DNA from: G963662655 sp963666875
GTDB lineage: Bacteria > Cloacimonadota > Cloacimonadia > Cloacimonadales > JAIOQZ01
Assembly (NCBI GenBank): GCA_963666875.2
Contig: CAXXPU010000016.1
Span: 62,001-126,000, forward strand
DNA length: 64,000 nt
Direction of reading: 5' to 3'
The notes under the pieces are model-generated. The model worked only from the letters and a program-made list of their open reading frames with translations, ran no database searches and had not been told where the DNA came from. Below, in pieces: positions 8,167 to 17,129 of this stretch. Position 1 is the stretch's first letter; every line of letters starts with the position of its first letter. Position numbers and translations under genes: made by a program.

Positions 8167-9126
8167 ATGTCACTCGTAATCAACCATAACATGATGGCGA
8201 TGAATACAGCCAGAAACCTGACGACGGCATACGGCAACTTGAGTACCTCAGTCCAGAGACTTTCCACCGGTCTTCGTATCAATTCAGCAGCGGATGACGC
8301 CGCGGGTCTTGCGATCCGTGAAGGCATGCGCGCTGAAGTTGCTGTGTTGAACCAGGGAATCAGAAATGCTCAGGACGGTATCTCGATGATCCAGACCGCA
8401 GAAGGCGCGATGGCAGTTATCGACGAGAAGCTGATTCGTATGAAAGAATTGGCAGAACAAGCAGCGACCGGTACATATACAAACGAACAACGTTTGATTA
8501 TCCATTCCGAGTTCGCGGCTATGGCGGCGGAAATCGACCGTATCGCCAACGCCACCGATTTCAACGGTGTAAAACTTCTCAATGGTAACGTTTCGATCGC
8601 CGGTGCGAATGGCTCCTGGACTTCAAGCAATACTTGGGTCGCAACGGAAGGAATGTTTACCAACAGCAGTGGCTGGCAGGAAGTAGATGGAACCTTCGAT
8701 GCCAACGGTAATATTACCGGTGGCGCGAAGATCCACTTCGGCGCGGGTAACAACCGCTCGGAAGACTACTACTTCATCCGCGTCGGTGACATGCGCACCA
8801 GTGCCCTCGGCATTGGCGCTGCAGACATCGCCGTCAGCACTCAGCATGCTGCTCAGATCGCTCTGGAAACGCTCAACACCGCGATGCTGCGAAAGGAAAA
8901 CGCACGCGCCGCGCTGGGTGCGGTACAGAACCGTCTGGAAAACACGATTTCCAACCTGTCGATCCAGGTTGAGAACGTTCAGGCTGCAGAATCCCGAATC
9001 TCGGACGTCGATGTGGCGACCGAAATGACGGAGTATGTCAGGAACCAAATCCTGACTCAGTCTGCTGTCAGTATGTTGGCGCAAGCTAACTCCTTACCGC
9101 AAATGGCACTGAGTCTGATTGGTTAA
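8167..9126 (+). CDS. Flagellin 3
   Basis: 319 residues. ATG 8167 is chosen over 8164 because it aligns with the MSLVINHN start of its paralogues and gives 4-nt spacing to the SD. N-terminal D0/D1 (STGLRINSAADDAAGLAIRE) and C-terminal D0/D1 (SRISDVDVATEMTEYVRNQI, LPQMALSLIG) are intact. The central segment has WQEVDGTFDANGNITGG and AKIHFGAGNNRSEDYYFIRV. It follows flagellin 2 by 135 nt that hold the structured leader. It is the closest intact relative of the broken flagellin 4 and served as the alignment template for locating that gene's insertions. Confidence 0.95.
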   Translation: MSLVINHNMMAMNTARNLTTAYGNLSTSVQRLSTGLRINSAADDAAGLAIREGMRAEVAVLNQGIRNAQDGISMIQTAEGAMAVIDEKLIRMKELAEQAATGTYTNEQRLIIHSEFAAMAAEIDRIANATDFNGVKLLNGNVSIAGANGSWTSSNTWVATEGMFTNSSGWQEVDGTFDANGNITGGAKIHFGAGNNRSEDYYFIRVGDMRTSALGIGAADIAVSTQHAAQIALETLNTAMLRKENARAALGAVQNRLENTISNLSIQVENVQAAESRISDVDVATEMTEYVRNQILTQSAVSMLAQANSLPQMALSLIG

Positions 9127-9151
9127 AGAGTGATGTTGTCTCTCCGATATT

Positions 9152-9257
9152 GATTGGTTTGGTTAGTCCTAATTGGTTATAGCAGATTGCCCAACCACTG
9201 CTATATAGGACAAATGTCTTATAGCAGCATGGATGCCCAAACAACCAATCAAGGAGG
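9152..9257 (+). promoter_or_regulatory. Structured leader of flagellin 4
   Basis: Same layout as the flagellin 3 leader: GATTGGTT (9152-9159) pairs with AACCAATC (9243-9250), which abuts the SD AAGGAGG (9251-9257); palindrome TATAGGACA (9204-9212) / TGTCTTATA (9215-9223); ANGGA in GCATGGATGC (9227-9236). The outer arms of the palindrome (CTGC...GCAG here, GCG...CGC in copy 3) differ in sequence but still pair, which argues for an RNA stem. Confidence 0.5.
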
Positions 9258-9262
9258 AAAAG

Positions 9263-10226
9263 ATGTCACTCGTAATCAACCACAATATGATGGCGATGAC
9301 TAGCGCCAGGAACCTGAATACGGCTTATAGTAACCTGAGTACTTCCGTGCAAAGACTTTCCACCGGTTTGCGCATCAATTCCGCTGCGGACGACGCTGCG
9401 GGACTGGCAATCCGCGAAGGTATGCGCGCGGAAATCGCTTCCCTCAACCAGGGAATTCGAAACGCTCAGGACGGTATCTCGATGATCCAGACCGCCGAAG
9501 GCGCGATGGCTGTTATCGACGAAAAACTGATCCGTATGAAGGAACTGGCGGAGCAGGCTGCAACCGGAACGTACACAAACGAACAACGTTTGATCATTCA
9601 TTCCGAGTTCGCGGCCATGGCTGCGGAAATCGACCGTATCGCCAACGCTACCGATTTCAACGGCGTCAAGCTGCTGAACGGTAACGTTTCGATCGCCGGA
9701 TCCGGTGGATCCTGGACTACGAAGCAACACCTGGTCCGCTACTGAAGGATATGTACACCAACAGCAGCGGCTGGCAGGAAGTCAATGGTACGATACGACG
9801 CAAACGGTAATGTTACCGGTGGCGCCAAGATCCACTTCGGTCCTGAAAACTCTCGCGCGGAAGACTACTACTTCATCAGAGTCGGTGACATGAGAACCAG
9901 CGCACTTGGCATCGGTGCAAGCAGACGTCGCTGTGAGTACACAGCACGCTGCACAGATGGCGCTGGAAACCATCAACACCGCGATGTTGCGTAAAGAAAA
10001 CGCGCGTGCCGCACTTGGTGCGGTGCAGAACCGTCTGGAAAACACCATCTCCAACCTGTCTATCCAGGCAGAGAACGTCCAGGCTGCAGAATCCCGAATT
10101 TCGGACGTCGATGTGGCGACCGAGATGACGGAGTATGTACGAAATCAGATTCTGACCCAGTCTGCGGTAAGTATGTTAGCCCAGGCTAATTCATTGCCGC
10201 AATTGGCTCTCAGCCTTATCGGATAA
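9263..10226 (+). pseudogene. Flagellin 4, frameshifted
   Basis: Both conserved ends are present (MSLVINHNMMAMTSARNL at the start, LPQLALSLIG at the end), but the middle needs four one-base deletions to read through. Aligning to flagellin 3 places extra bases at about 9722 (A), 9750 (T), 9793 (A) and 9920 (A); with these removed the protein reads SNTWSATEG, MYTNSSGWQEVNGT, YDANGNVTGGAKIHFG and GIGAADVAVSTQ. All lie within 200 bp in the variable centre. As written, translation stops at 9742-9744. Either a real pseudogene or collapsed/mis-called reads among near-identical copies; the absence of other damage in the remaining 760 bp favours the latter. Confidence 0.85.
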
Positions 10227-10626
10227 AGAAAGGTCTCGTAACCGGAGGGAGGATTTTGCCGAGAAATCCTCATTGTGTTACCCGACCTGATCTATCCACA
10301 TGTCACTCGCAAAGAGCTGCGTAAGCACTCACCGGGAGTTACACTCCCTTCGTTTGAGGGGGAGTGTCCACAAACACGGTTTACTGTTTGGTTGTCGGTT
10401 CTTGCACAAACCACAGTTGGAGTTTTTTTAAAACTCCGGTAACAGCGTTACCGGCAACTGACTCGTAAAACAGTCTCTCGTAATCAACAGTCAACAGTGA
10501 CATGGACAACACCCCGAGAGCGAATAGATCTACAAAGTAGATTAATTTTGGCAAATCTGCTGTGGCAATGTCGTCGCGGGTTCGACTCGCAAGACGGCAT
10601 TGGGAGTGCTAGGCTAACCGAACCAG
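10227..10626. other. Hairpin-dense non-coding gap downstream of flagellins
   Basis: 400 bases with no credible gene. Perfect hairpins: ACACTCCC/GGGAGTGT (10341-10367), GGAGTTTT/AAAACTCC (10419-10437), CCGGTAAC/GTTACCGG (10436-10454) and ATCTAC/GTAGAT (10528-10542, followed by TAATTTT). The second and third share bases and could be alternative or stacked stems. Some probably terminate the flagellin transcript; the set could also be a small structured RNA ending at the terminator at 10627. Confidence 0.4.
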
Positions 10627-10655
10627 ATGGGCGGGGGACGCTCCGCCCATTTTAT
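10627..10655 (+). terminator. Rho-independent terminator
   Basis: ATGGGCGG (10627-10634) pairs with CCGCCCAT (10643-10650) and is followed by TTTTAT: GC-rich stem plus T-tract. It shows that the in-frame ATG at 10627 is not the start of the next gene, and that a transcript from the left ends here. Confidence 0.75.
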
Positions 10656-10806
10656 AAATCTCATCTCCGCCGGATTCAGGGAAGAAGATGCGGAAGCAGG
10701 CGGAACCGAGAAGATGGAATTCTCATCACATAAGCTCCTCGAAACGAGCGAACAGAAATTGAAGGGCTGTCGGACGCGGCAGCCTTTTCTACCACCAGCG
10801 AATGCC

Positions 10807-11325
10807 ATGAATGCCATCAATCCAACGATATGCGCCACCTGTCACACGGGCAGCGGCGGTTGTTGCCGGATCGAACCGGGCTTTGAAAGCCTCATGTTCG
10901 GGCTTCTTCCGCAGGAGGTCGAGAGAATCTCTCTTGACACCGGCATGTCGGCAGACCATTTTACGGTCACGGATAAACCGCGATGCGATTTCATACGCGA
11001 ACTCGCCACCTGGTTTCCTCCACAGGCGGAAATTCTTCGCGATGGAACGCGCCGGCGGCTGATGACAACGAATGGCGCCTGCATTTTTCTCACCGACCGG
11101 GGTTGCAACCTCGATCAGGAAGCGAGACCCTTCTACTGCCGGATCTATCCTTTCCGGTTCGACCTGCAGGGGAATCTGTCTCTGACTCGCAGCAAGGCAT
11201 GCCTCGCCCAGCAGGATGCGCTGTCCGTCTATAGCGTGATGCGTAAACTGGGCGTCAGCAGAGAGGAGCTCGAGGAGTTATGGAATCGATACACGCAAAT
11301 GATTCGAGACCGAAAGTCAGCGTAA
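10807..11325 (+). CDS. YkgJ-family cysteine-cluster protein
   Basis: 172 residues from ATG 10807 (ATG 10714 is possible; both lack a strong SD). Cys residues are arranged as CATCHTGSGGCC near the N-terminus, then a single Cys near DKPRCDFI, then GACIFLTDRGCNLDQ and RPFYCRIYPFRF, which is the pattern of the YkgJ/UPF0153 proteins presumed to bind zinc or an Fe-S cluster. The biochemical role of this family is not settled; members often neighbour flagellin or motility genes (e.g. FliB-type N-methylation is a different Cys-rich family and is the alternative). Its last 46 nt overlap the following glycosyltransferase. Confidence 0.65.
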   Translation: MNAINPTICATCHTGSGGCCRIEPGFESLMFGLLPQEVERISLDTGMSADHFTVTDKPRCDFIRELATWFPPQAEILRDGTRRRLMTTNGACIFLTDRGCNLDQEARPFYCRIYPFRFDLQGNLSLTRSKACLAQQDALSVYSVMRKLGVSREELEELWNRYTQMIRDRKSA

Positions 11326-12191
11326 TTATCGCGGTCTATAATCGCGAGCGATACGTCGCCGGAGCGGTCGAATCGGTAGTCAATCAGCATTTTACAGACT
11401 GGGAGCTGGTGATCGTCGATGACGGTTCCACCGATCGAACCGTGGAGATTCTTTCTTCGTTCGACGACGATCGCATAAAGCTGATCCGAAAGCCGCACAC
11501 CCGCTGCTGGGACAGCAAGAATCGCGGACTCGCCGAGGCGCGCGGCGAATTGGTCATGTACATCGATTCGGACGACCATATCTCCCCAAAGTACCTCGAG
11601 CGCGGCGTCAGGGCGATCGAGCAGCATCCCGATTTCGATTACTACTATCCCGAAAAGCTCCTGGTGATCGAGGAAGACGGCACGCAGACCAACCGGATCT
11701 GGCGCTACCTCGACTACTCGCTCAGCGAGCGCAAAAACCTGCTGAAACTGTTCCTGGAGACCACCATCGGCGGAATTCCGCACACCGGAGCACTGGTTCG
11801 CAGAGAAGTGTTCGAGCGATACGGAACATTCAACGGCGAGCTGGAGAATTTCGGCGATACGGCATGGGTAGTTCGAAATGCGCTCAACGTGCGATTTCGC
11901 ATGGTTGACAGCCTGCAAGACTACTTCAAGCGAAGCCACGGAGCGCAGATTTGCCGCAACATGATACCCAGACTCAAGACGACACTCGGCTTGATGGAAT
12001 ACGTCATCGAGCACCATCCGCCCAATGTCCACAGTCCCGAATACGCCCACTCGGAGCTCGACCTCTACAACCACTACGTGACCAGCTTTATGCGGATTGC
12101 CAATCAGTTTGACGCGCCCGAATTGAAAGCGCCCTTCCTGCAAGCGGCTCAGAAGTATCTGGTCAGGATCCGGGAACTCGAATCCGCATGA
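11280..12191 (+). CDS. Family 2 glycosyltransferase
   Basis: 303 residues. GT-A fold signature at the N-terminus: VSVIIAVYNRERYVAGAVES, then VIVDDGSTDRT (nucleotide-binding Asp pair) and YIDSDDH (DxD metal site, about residues 97-103). The rest resembles GT2 enzymes of surface glycan or flagellin glycosylation. ATG 11280 follows CGAGGAG and overlaps the upstream gene by 46 nt; its stop overlaps the next start by 4 nt (ATGA), so the two GT genes are translationally coupled. Sitting downstream of four flagellin genes, flagellin glycosylation is an attractive but unproven role. Confidence 0.85.
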   Translation: MESIHANDSRPKVSVIIAVYNRERYVAGAVESVVNQHFTDWELVIVDDGSTDRTVEILSSFDDDRIKLIRKPHTRCWDSKNRGLAEARGELVMYIDSDDHISPKYLERGVRAIEQHPDFDYYYPEKLLVIEEDGTQTNRIWRYLDYSLSERKNLLKLFLETTIGGIPHTGALVRREVFERYGTFNGELENFGDTAWVVRNALNVRFRMVDSLQDYFKRSHGAQICRNMIPRLKTTLGLMEYVIEHHPPNVHSPEYAHSELDLYNHYVTSFMRIANQFDAPELKAPFLQAAQKYLVRIRELESA

Positions 12192-13152
12192 CCGACACCG
12201 TCAATCTGGTGATCGTTACCTTCAACCGGATCGAACGCACCGGGCCGACTCTCGCCAGCATCCGCGACAAGACGTCTCATCCGCATGTCCTCACCGTGAT
12301 CGACAACAACAGTGAGGACGGCACGCGCGAATGGCTCATTCAGCAGCGCGGACAAGGGCTTGATCGACAACCTCTTGCTGCTTGATCGAAACTACGGACT
12401 CTCCGCGGCCGCCAACGCCGGCTGGGACCTCGTCGAAACGCCGTTCTATCTGCGCATGGACAACGATATCGTCGTGCACCGCGCGGGATGGCTGAAGAAG
12501 ATGGTCGAGATCGCCAAAGGCCGCCGAGAGCACCGATTTCGGCGCATTGTCTTACGACTTCTTCCAGCACGAAAACCGTGAGACATCGAGTACTCGTCTT
12601 GATTCGAATTTACGGGTCAATACCCCTGCCAATCAATCCGAGATCTACGGTGGCGCCGTGCTGATCCGCGAAGAAATTTTCCGGAAATTTGGCTACTGGT
12701 GCACCGACTATGGGCAATACTCGTGGGAGGACACCGACTACGGCGTTCGACTCACTTTCGGCGGCTTCAACAACCACTTTTTCCCCGAATCCGGATGGCT
12801 GCTGCACGAAGGAGCACGCGATCCTATCGACTACGAACAATATATGCAGTTCAAACAGCGCAAGTACGAGAGCATGTCCGCAGTCGCCGGAGCCAACCTG
12901 CTGCTCTACGCGCTGAAGCTGCGTCCGCTCTACATGCGCAGGAGATACCGCACCGAAATCGAGTCGGACGGGATTCATGCCCGGCTTGTCCCCGATCGTT
13001 CGTACGATGAGCAGGAGGGAAAGGTGCTGCGCGATTTCATGCGCTTCCTGAAGAATGAGGGTATTCAACCGAAGTTTCCGCGCGGAACGGACGATGCCTT
13101 GCGCTTCGCCGAGACCTGCCGCTCTATCCGACAGAAACTGAACCTTTCTTGA
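12188..13152 (+). pseudogene. Second family 2 glycosyltransferase, two frameshifts
   Basis: Reads as one GT2 protein in three frames: LVIVTFNRIERTGPTL and VIDNNSEDGT, then GLSAAANAGWDLVETPFYLR and MDNDIV (DxD-type), then YGGAVLIREEIFRKFGYW to the stop at 13150-13152. One extra G in the GGG run at 12356-12358 and one in GG at 12518-12519 account for both shifts; removing them gives continuous sequence (QGLIDNLLLLDRNYG and AKAAESTDFGALSYD). Restored length is about 320 residues. Both errors are in G-runs, so read error is as likely as pseudogenisation. Start ATG overlaps the stop of the first GT gene. Confidence 0.8.
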
Positions 13153-13296
13153 TTATTATATGCTACTTCCCATTGCGCTCGGTTTCTGGGCGAGCATCCC
13201 TATGTCTATCGTTCTCGGTTTTTCTTGACATTTGCTTGGAGAATGGGCTCCTTTTGTTCATGCGAATAATGCAATCTGAAATCTGGAGGTCTTATC

Positions 13297-15539
13297 ATGA
13301 AATGCGTACTCATACTGGCATTCTTGCTGGCAATTGGACTGATGTTCGCGGATGGGGTACATCCGAATGGAACCGGCACCGAGGACGATCCCTACCTGAT
13401 CGAATCACTGGATAACCTCTTGTGGCTATCGACGACCGAAGAAGCTTGGGAATTTGGGCTTCACTACCTGCAGACTGCCGATATCGACGCTTCGGACACC
13501 GAAAACTGGAATGATGGCGAAGGATTTGTGCCGATTGGATCATACCTTGACAGTACTCCATTCCGTGCAACGTACGATGGGGATAACTACCAGATAAGCA
13601 ACCTTTCATAAATCGACCGGAAACATCCTATCAGGGCTTATTCTCATATTTGTATTGTAGTCTGGTAAAGAATCTGCATCTCGTTAATGCCTCCGTTACA
13701 GGTCAAAATCAGACAGGGAGCCTTGCGGGAGTTGCAGGCTGCTCTCAAATCGCACTCTGCAATATCGAAGGCGTCATATCTGGGTATTACAATGTCGGGG
13801 GTGTGATCGGTTATTCGTATTCATGCCTGTTATCATGTTGTCATGCCAATTGTGTCGTGTATGGGGGGCCAATGTAGGAGGGTTGCTTGGAGAAGGGCAA
13901 AGTTCCATCTATTCTTGCTCAACGGAAGGAACGATCCATTACTCGGGTAACGCTGTCGGTGGGATGGTAGGAGCGGGTGGAGCCGAAATCAATAGCAGCT
14001 ATGCCGATTGCGATATCGTCGCAACAGAGGACATCGGATATAACATTGGTGGCTTGGTTGGTTCATGGACGCACCCCTCACTTACCAATGCATACTACAA
14101 TTTCGAAGAGGTAACCATCGATGGTGAACATCGAATCGGCAAGGGGGCAATAACTAACGAACTTGCAACTGCTTGGATCGAAAATGATTACAGCCTCGAT
14201 ATCGACGATTATTTCGAGCAGGACAATGATGGTTATTACCGTATTGAGGATGTCGAGGACCTTAAGGCAATGATGTTCTTCGGTCAGCACACGGCTTATT
14301 CATATCGTTTGTATGGCGACATAAATCTGGAGGAGTATCCAGGTATTCATATCCCTGTGTTTACCGGGATTTTTGACGGAAACGGCCACTCAATCCATAA
14401 TGCATCGATTGATATGCCTTACAACATAGGGATCGGATTTTTCGAATATCTATGTGATGCTACGATCAGCAATTTGAATCTTGATTCGATAATAGCGAGC
14501 GGTTATGGGTACACGGGTGGATTATCCGGCTATTGTGGGTGGACAACCATAGAAAATTGTTGCATAGATGGAACGATTACAGGTAATAATAATTTTGTGG
14601 CGGGTATGCAGGATGGCTGGAATTTTCAGATATATCCTGCTCTCTGTTCAGCGGTGTCATCTCCGGCTATCACAGGGTGGGCGGTATTGTCGGGCAGAGT
14701 GAAGGCGGCAATATTCAGGCTTGTTGTGTTGAAGGAACCGTGGCAGCCAGCGACATCGTATGCGGGGGGATCGCAGGCGATTTCAGGGAAGGCATTTTAC
14801 GTGACTCCTATCTATCTTCCGAAGCTACTGTAAATGGCGGTGACTATAGAACCGGTGGAATTGCCGGCGTCATTTTGCATGAAGCAACAATCGAAAATTG
14901 TTATTCTGCAGGGCTGATAACCCCTTCGGAAGCATCGGCAATCGTATATACCTGCCAGGGTGAAAACGAGGATTATTGGGCGTCCATTGTAAGAAATTGC
15001 GTTTGGAATACGGAGACAACGGGTGTTGAAACAGCGATTCTCAACAATTACGGAAGCAGTAGCGGTATCGTTGGGCATACTACGGGAGAAATGCAAGAAC
15101 AAAGCATCTACCTCGACCTCGGCTGGATTTCGTCGGCGAAACCGACAACGGTACCGACGACATCTGGGGTATATCTACCGGCTGGAATAACGGCTATCCC
15201 TACATCTACGATATGTGGGAGAACGTTGACAACGACGAGGAACCGACTGCGCCACCGGTCATCGAGACCGCGTTGCACAACGCCTACCCCAATCCATTCA
15301 ATCCGACCACGACGATCAGTTATTCGCTGAGCGAGGCCGGTTCTGTCGAGATCGCGGTCTATAACATCCGTGGCCAGAAGGTGCGGCAGCTTTTGGATGC
15401 GAAGCAGACAGTGGGTGATCATAAGGTCACGTGGGACGGTGCCGATCGCTACGGCAAGCCGGTCGCCAGCGGTATCTATTTCTACAAGATGAGTACGCCG
15501 CACGAATCGTTCGTGAAGAAGATGACGATGATAAAATAG
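13297..15539 (+). pseudogene. Secreted GLUG-repeat protein with C-terminal sorting domain, frameshifted
   Basis: N-terminal signal peptide (MKCVLILAFLLAIGLMFADG) after a good SD (GGAGG). The body is a series of GLUG-like repeats (GGVIGYSY, VGGLLGEGQ, GGMVGAGG, GGLVGSW, VGGIVGQSEGG) typical of surface beta-helix adhesins. The end is a FlgD-Ig/sorting-like domain starting YPNPFNPTTTISYSLSEAG and finishing GKPVASGIYFYKM. Five frames are needed; shifts fall near 13609, in the six-G run 13863-13868, near 14600 and in GG at 15125-15126 (TGGGATTTC expected). Restored length is about 750 residues. Likely exported and surface-attached if intact; at least two shifts are in G-runs. Confidence 0.8.
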
Positions 15540-15648
15540 GAGGCAGGAGTCTGTAGCGCTGACCTGCGGGCGAGCCATTCTTCCCCCAAGACGATTTGAA
15601 TAGTCTGCCAAACATTCAGAAGAATCGCTGACGCGATGCATTCGGAAG

Positions 15649-15802
15649 TGCAAAGTGACACCAAGAATGTCAAATTGTGACACGATTGTCCAAGTGCTCG
15701 TGAATCGGCTCGTGGTGCCGGTTACGGGCACTTTTCTTTTGGACTTGTGAAATCCAGTCTTGGAGGGGTTTTGGACAAATTTGTGACACGAAAATGTCAA
15801 AT
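15649..15802. repeat. Left end of Mu-like prophage with transposase-type sites
   Basis: Sites in the inward orientation: GTGACACCAAGAATGTCAAA (15655-15674), GTGACACGATTGTCCAA (15677-15693, partial) and GTGACACGAAAATGTCAAA (15783-15801). The first two are 22 bp apart. A copy of the enhancer-type motif TGTCCAAGTGCTC (15687-15699) overlaps the second. The arrangement of three sites at the left end is like Mu attL. Confidence 0.7.
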
Positions 15803-15950
15803 TTGGACTGGGTTTGGAGGGATTCGGCGGGGTTGCGAATCAACCCCTTGTGCCGCAAATCAATAGAGCCGGAACTGAAGCACCATCGGGCCGACGAGCA
15901 CGGTGGACGAATCCGATTCCGAGTCTAAAATCAGAGGGGTAAACTCCAAA

Positions 15951-16589
15951 TTAAATGGTTGCAGGATAACGTGTTTCTTCTTCCGACTCGAACACCACTT
16001 TCTTCAGGGTGACCCCATCCTCGGTTCGCACGGCGCAGACCTTACCCTCGACGGCCTGCCAGTCGTATTCGGGACGCACAACGACGATATCCCCATGCGA
16101 GATATGCGGTTCCATGCTCTTTCCGTTCACCACGAACACCATGTGGTTGTTGGGGGCTCCCTGAAGGTAAACCCTTGGAATTTCAACGTACTTGCTGATG
16201 TCGTATTCGGGTTCGATTGGGAGGGGTGTTCCCGCCGGAATTTGGCCCTCGATAGGGAGCACAATTACACGAGTGTTAACCTGCTCTTGTTGCATGAGCT
16301 TAGCCTTCCAGGGGTGGATTAGCTCGAGCGTTTTCTGCCTGAGTCGGGAGCCGAAAACGAAGGCCGCCTCCTCCAAAAACATCTCGCCCTCACCCGTCAG
16401 CAACCAGTTCGCGTTGACCCCGTCGCGGGATAATTGACTCAGAAAATCCGAATCCGGACGCCGGTCGTTTTGCTTGTAACGGATAATCGTCGAGTATGAG
16501 ATGCCATATCGATCCGCAAATTCGTACTGTTTGTAACGGAGTGTTTTCATCAGCACTTGCAGTCGGTCACCCAGGGTCTTATCTGCCAT
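15951..16589 (-). CDS. Prophage repressor (HTH + S24 peptidase fold)
   Basis: 212 residues from ATG 16589, chosen over 16622 because GGAGAGGAT precedes it. Residues 1-65 form an XRE-type HTH (YKQYEFADRYGISYSTIIRY). The C-terminal half is the LexA/CI-like S24 domain: catalytic Ser in VNGKSMEPHISHGD and catalytic Lys in GVTLKKVV. It should hold the lytic genes off and be inactivated by RecA-stimulated self-cleavage. Unlike Mu c, which lacks S24, this is the CI-type switch found in several Mu-like phages such as D3112-type relatives. Divergently placed from the early genes, with operators between. Confidence 0.85.
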   Translation of the reverse strand: MADKTLGDRLQVLMKTLRYKQYEFADRYGISYSTIIRYKQNDRRPDSDFLSQLSRDGVNANWLLTGEGEMFLEEAAFVFGSRLRQKTLELIHPWKAKLMQQEQVNTRVIVLPIEGQIPAGTPLPIEPEYDISKYVEIPRVYLQGAPNNHMVFVVNGKSMEPHISHGDIVVVRPEYDWQAVEGKVCAVRTEDGVTLKKVVFESEEETRYPATI

Positions 16590-16602
16590 ATCCTCTCCAA
16601 TT

Positions 16603-16650
16603 GGACACGTGAATCTTGACAAACATTCATATACTCTCTATCATGTGTCC
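16603..16650 (+). promoter_or_regulatory. Rightward early promoter flanked by operators
   Basis: TTGACA (16616-16621), 17-bp spacer, TATCAT (16639-16644): a near-consensus sigma-70 promoter pointing at the transposase genes. It is bracketed by GGACACGTGA (16603-16612) and TCATGTGTCC (16641-16650), inverted copies matching at 9 of 10 positions, one overlapping the -10. A repressor dimer at each would block both this promoter and the divergent repressor promoter. Confidence 0.7.
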
Positions 16651-17129
16651 ATACGACGTGAATAGCGGGGTGAAAGGATATGTCAACATTTTTATTCAAA
16701 GCCGTTTTTTCCGGCGGAATATTCCGGCGGGAGGGAGCACCCCGAAAATAAGTGCCGGAAAAACGTAAATCTCGCGGAAAGCGCTTCCCATAGTATTGCG
16801 TGGTGCCCGGAAGGCACGGAGAGTGCGCCAGCGCACTTTGTATGATAGCACCAATACCAAAGGCATGGGAGGTGGTTGTGAACCTACAGAGAACCCAGTG
16901 GCGGACGACCCGGCGAGCACCTGGACAAAATGTCCAAGTGCTCAGGCCGAAATGTCCAAGTGCTCGCGCGGGCTTGTCCAAGTGCTCAATCTTCATGAAA
17001 TACAAGCGATTATCGCCGTACGGACAGAAATCGACGTTTTTTGCCTGCACTTGGACAAAAATGTCCAAGTGCTCAGGCGATTTTGTCCAAGTGCTCGTGC
17101 CCAATTTTCGGATACCCGGGGAGGCTGTC
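16651..17129. other. Early leader region without a clear gene
   Basis: 479 bases between the early promoter and the first early gene. Two overlapping open frames exist but have repeat-driven composition and no SD, so I do not call them. A Ner-like small regulator usually lies here in Mu relatives; none is recognisable. It holds TTCCGGCGG direct repeats around 16709-16728 and the 22-bp-phased array listed next. Confidence 0.5.
16915..17096. repeat. TGTCCAAGTGCTC array (enhancer/operator-like)
   Basis: Five direct copies of TGTCCAAGTGCTC start at 16931, 16953, 16975, 17062 and 17084; within clusters the spacing is exactly 22 bp. Two inverted partners make palindromes: GAGCACCTGGACA (16915-16927, one mismatch) before the first, and GCACTTGGACA (17047-17057) before the fourth. 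A sixth direct copy is at 15687 in the left end. Location between repressor and transposase matches the Mu internal activation sequence/operator. Binding protein unknown. Confidence 0.75.

Noticed and set aside
10560..10600. tRNA or tmRNA suggested by GGGTTCGACTC
   Set aside because: The T-arm stem does not pair (GCGGG against CGCAA) and no acceptor stem, D-arm or anticodon arm fits around it.
16915..17096. CRISPR array
   Set aside because: Repeats are 13 bp with about 9-bp gaps, partly inverted, and no cas genes are nearby; the layout is that of protein-binding sites.
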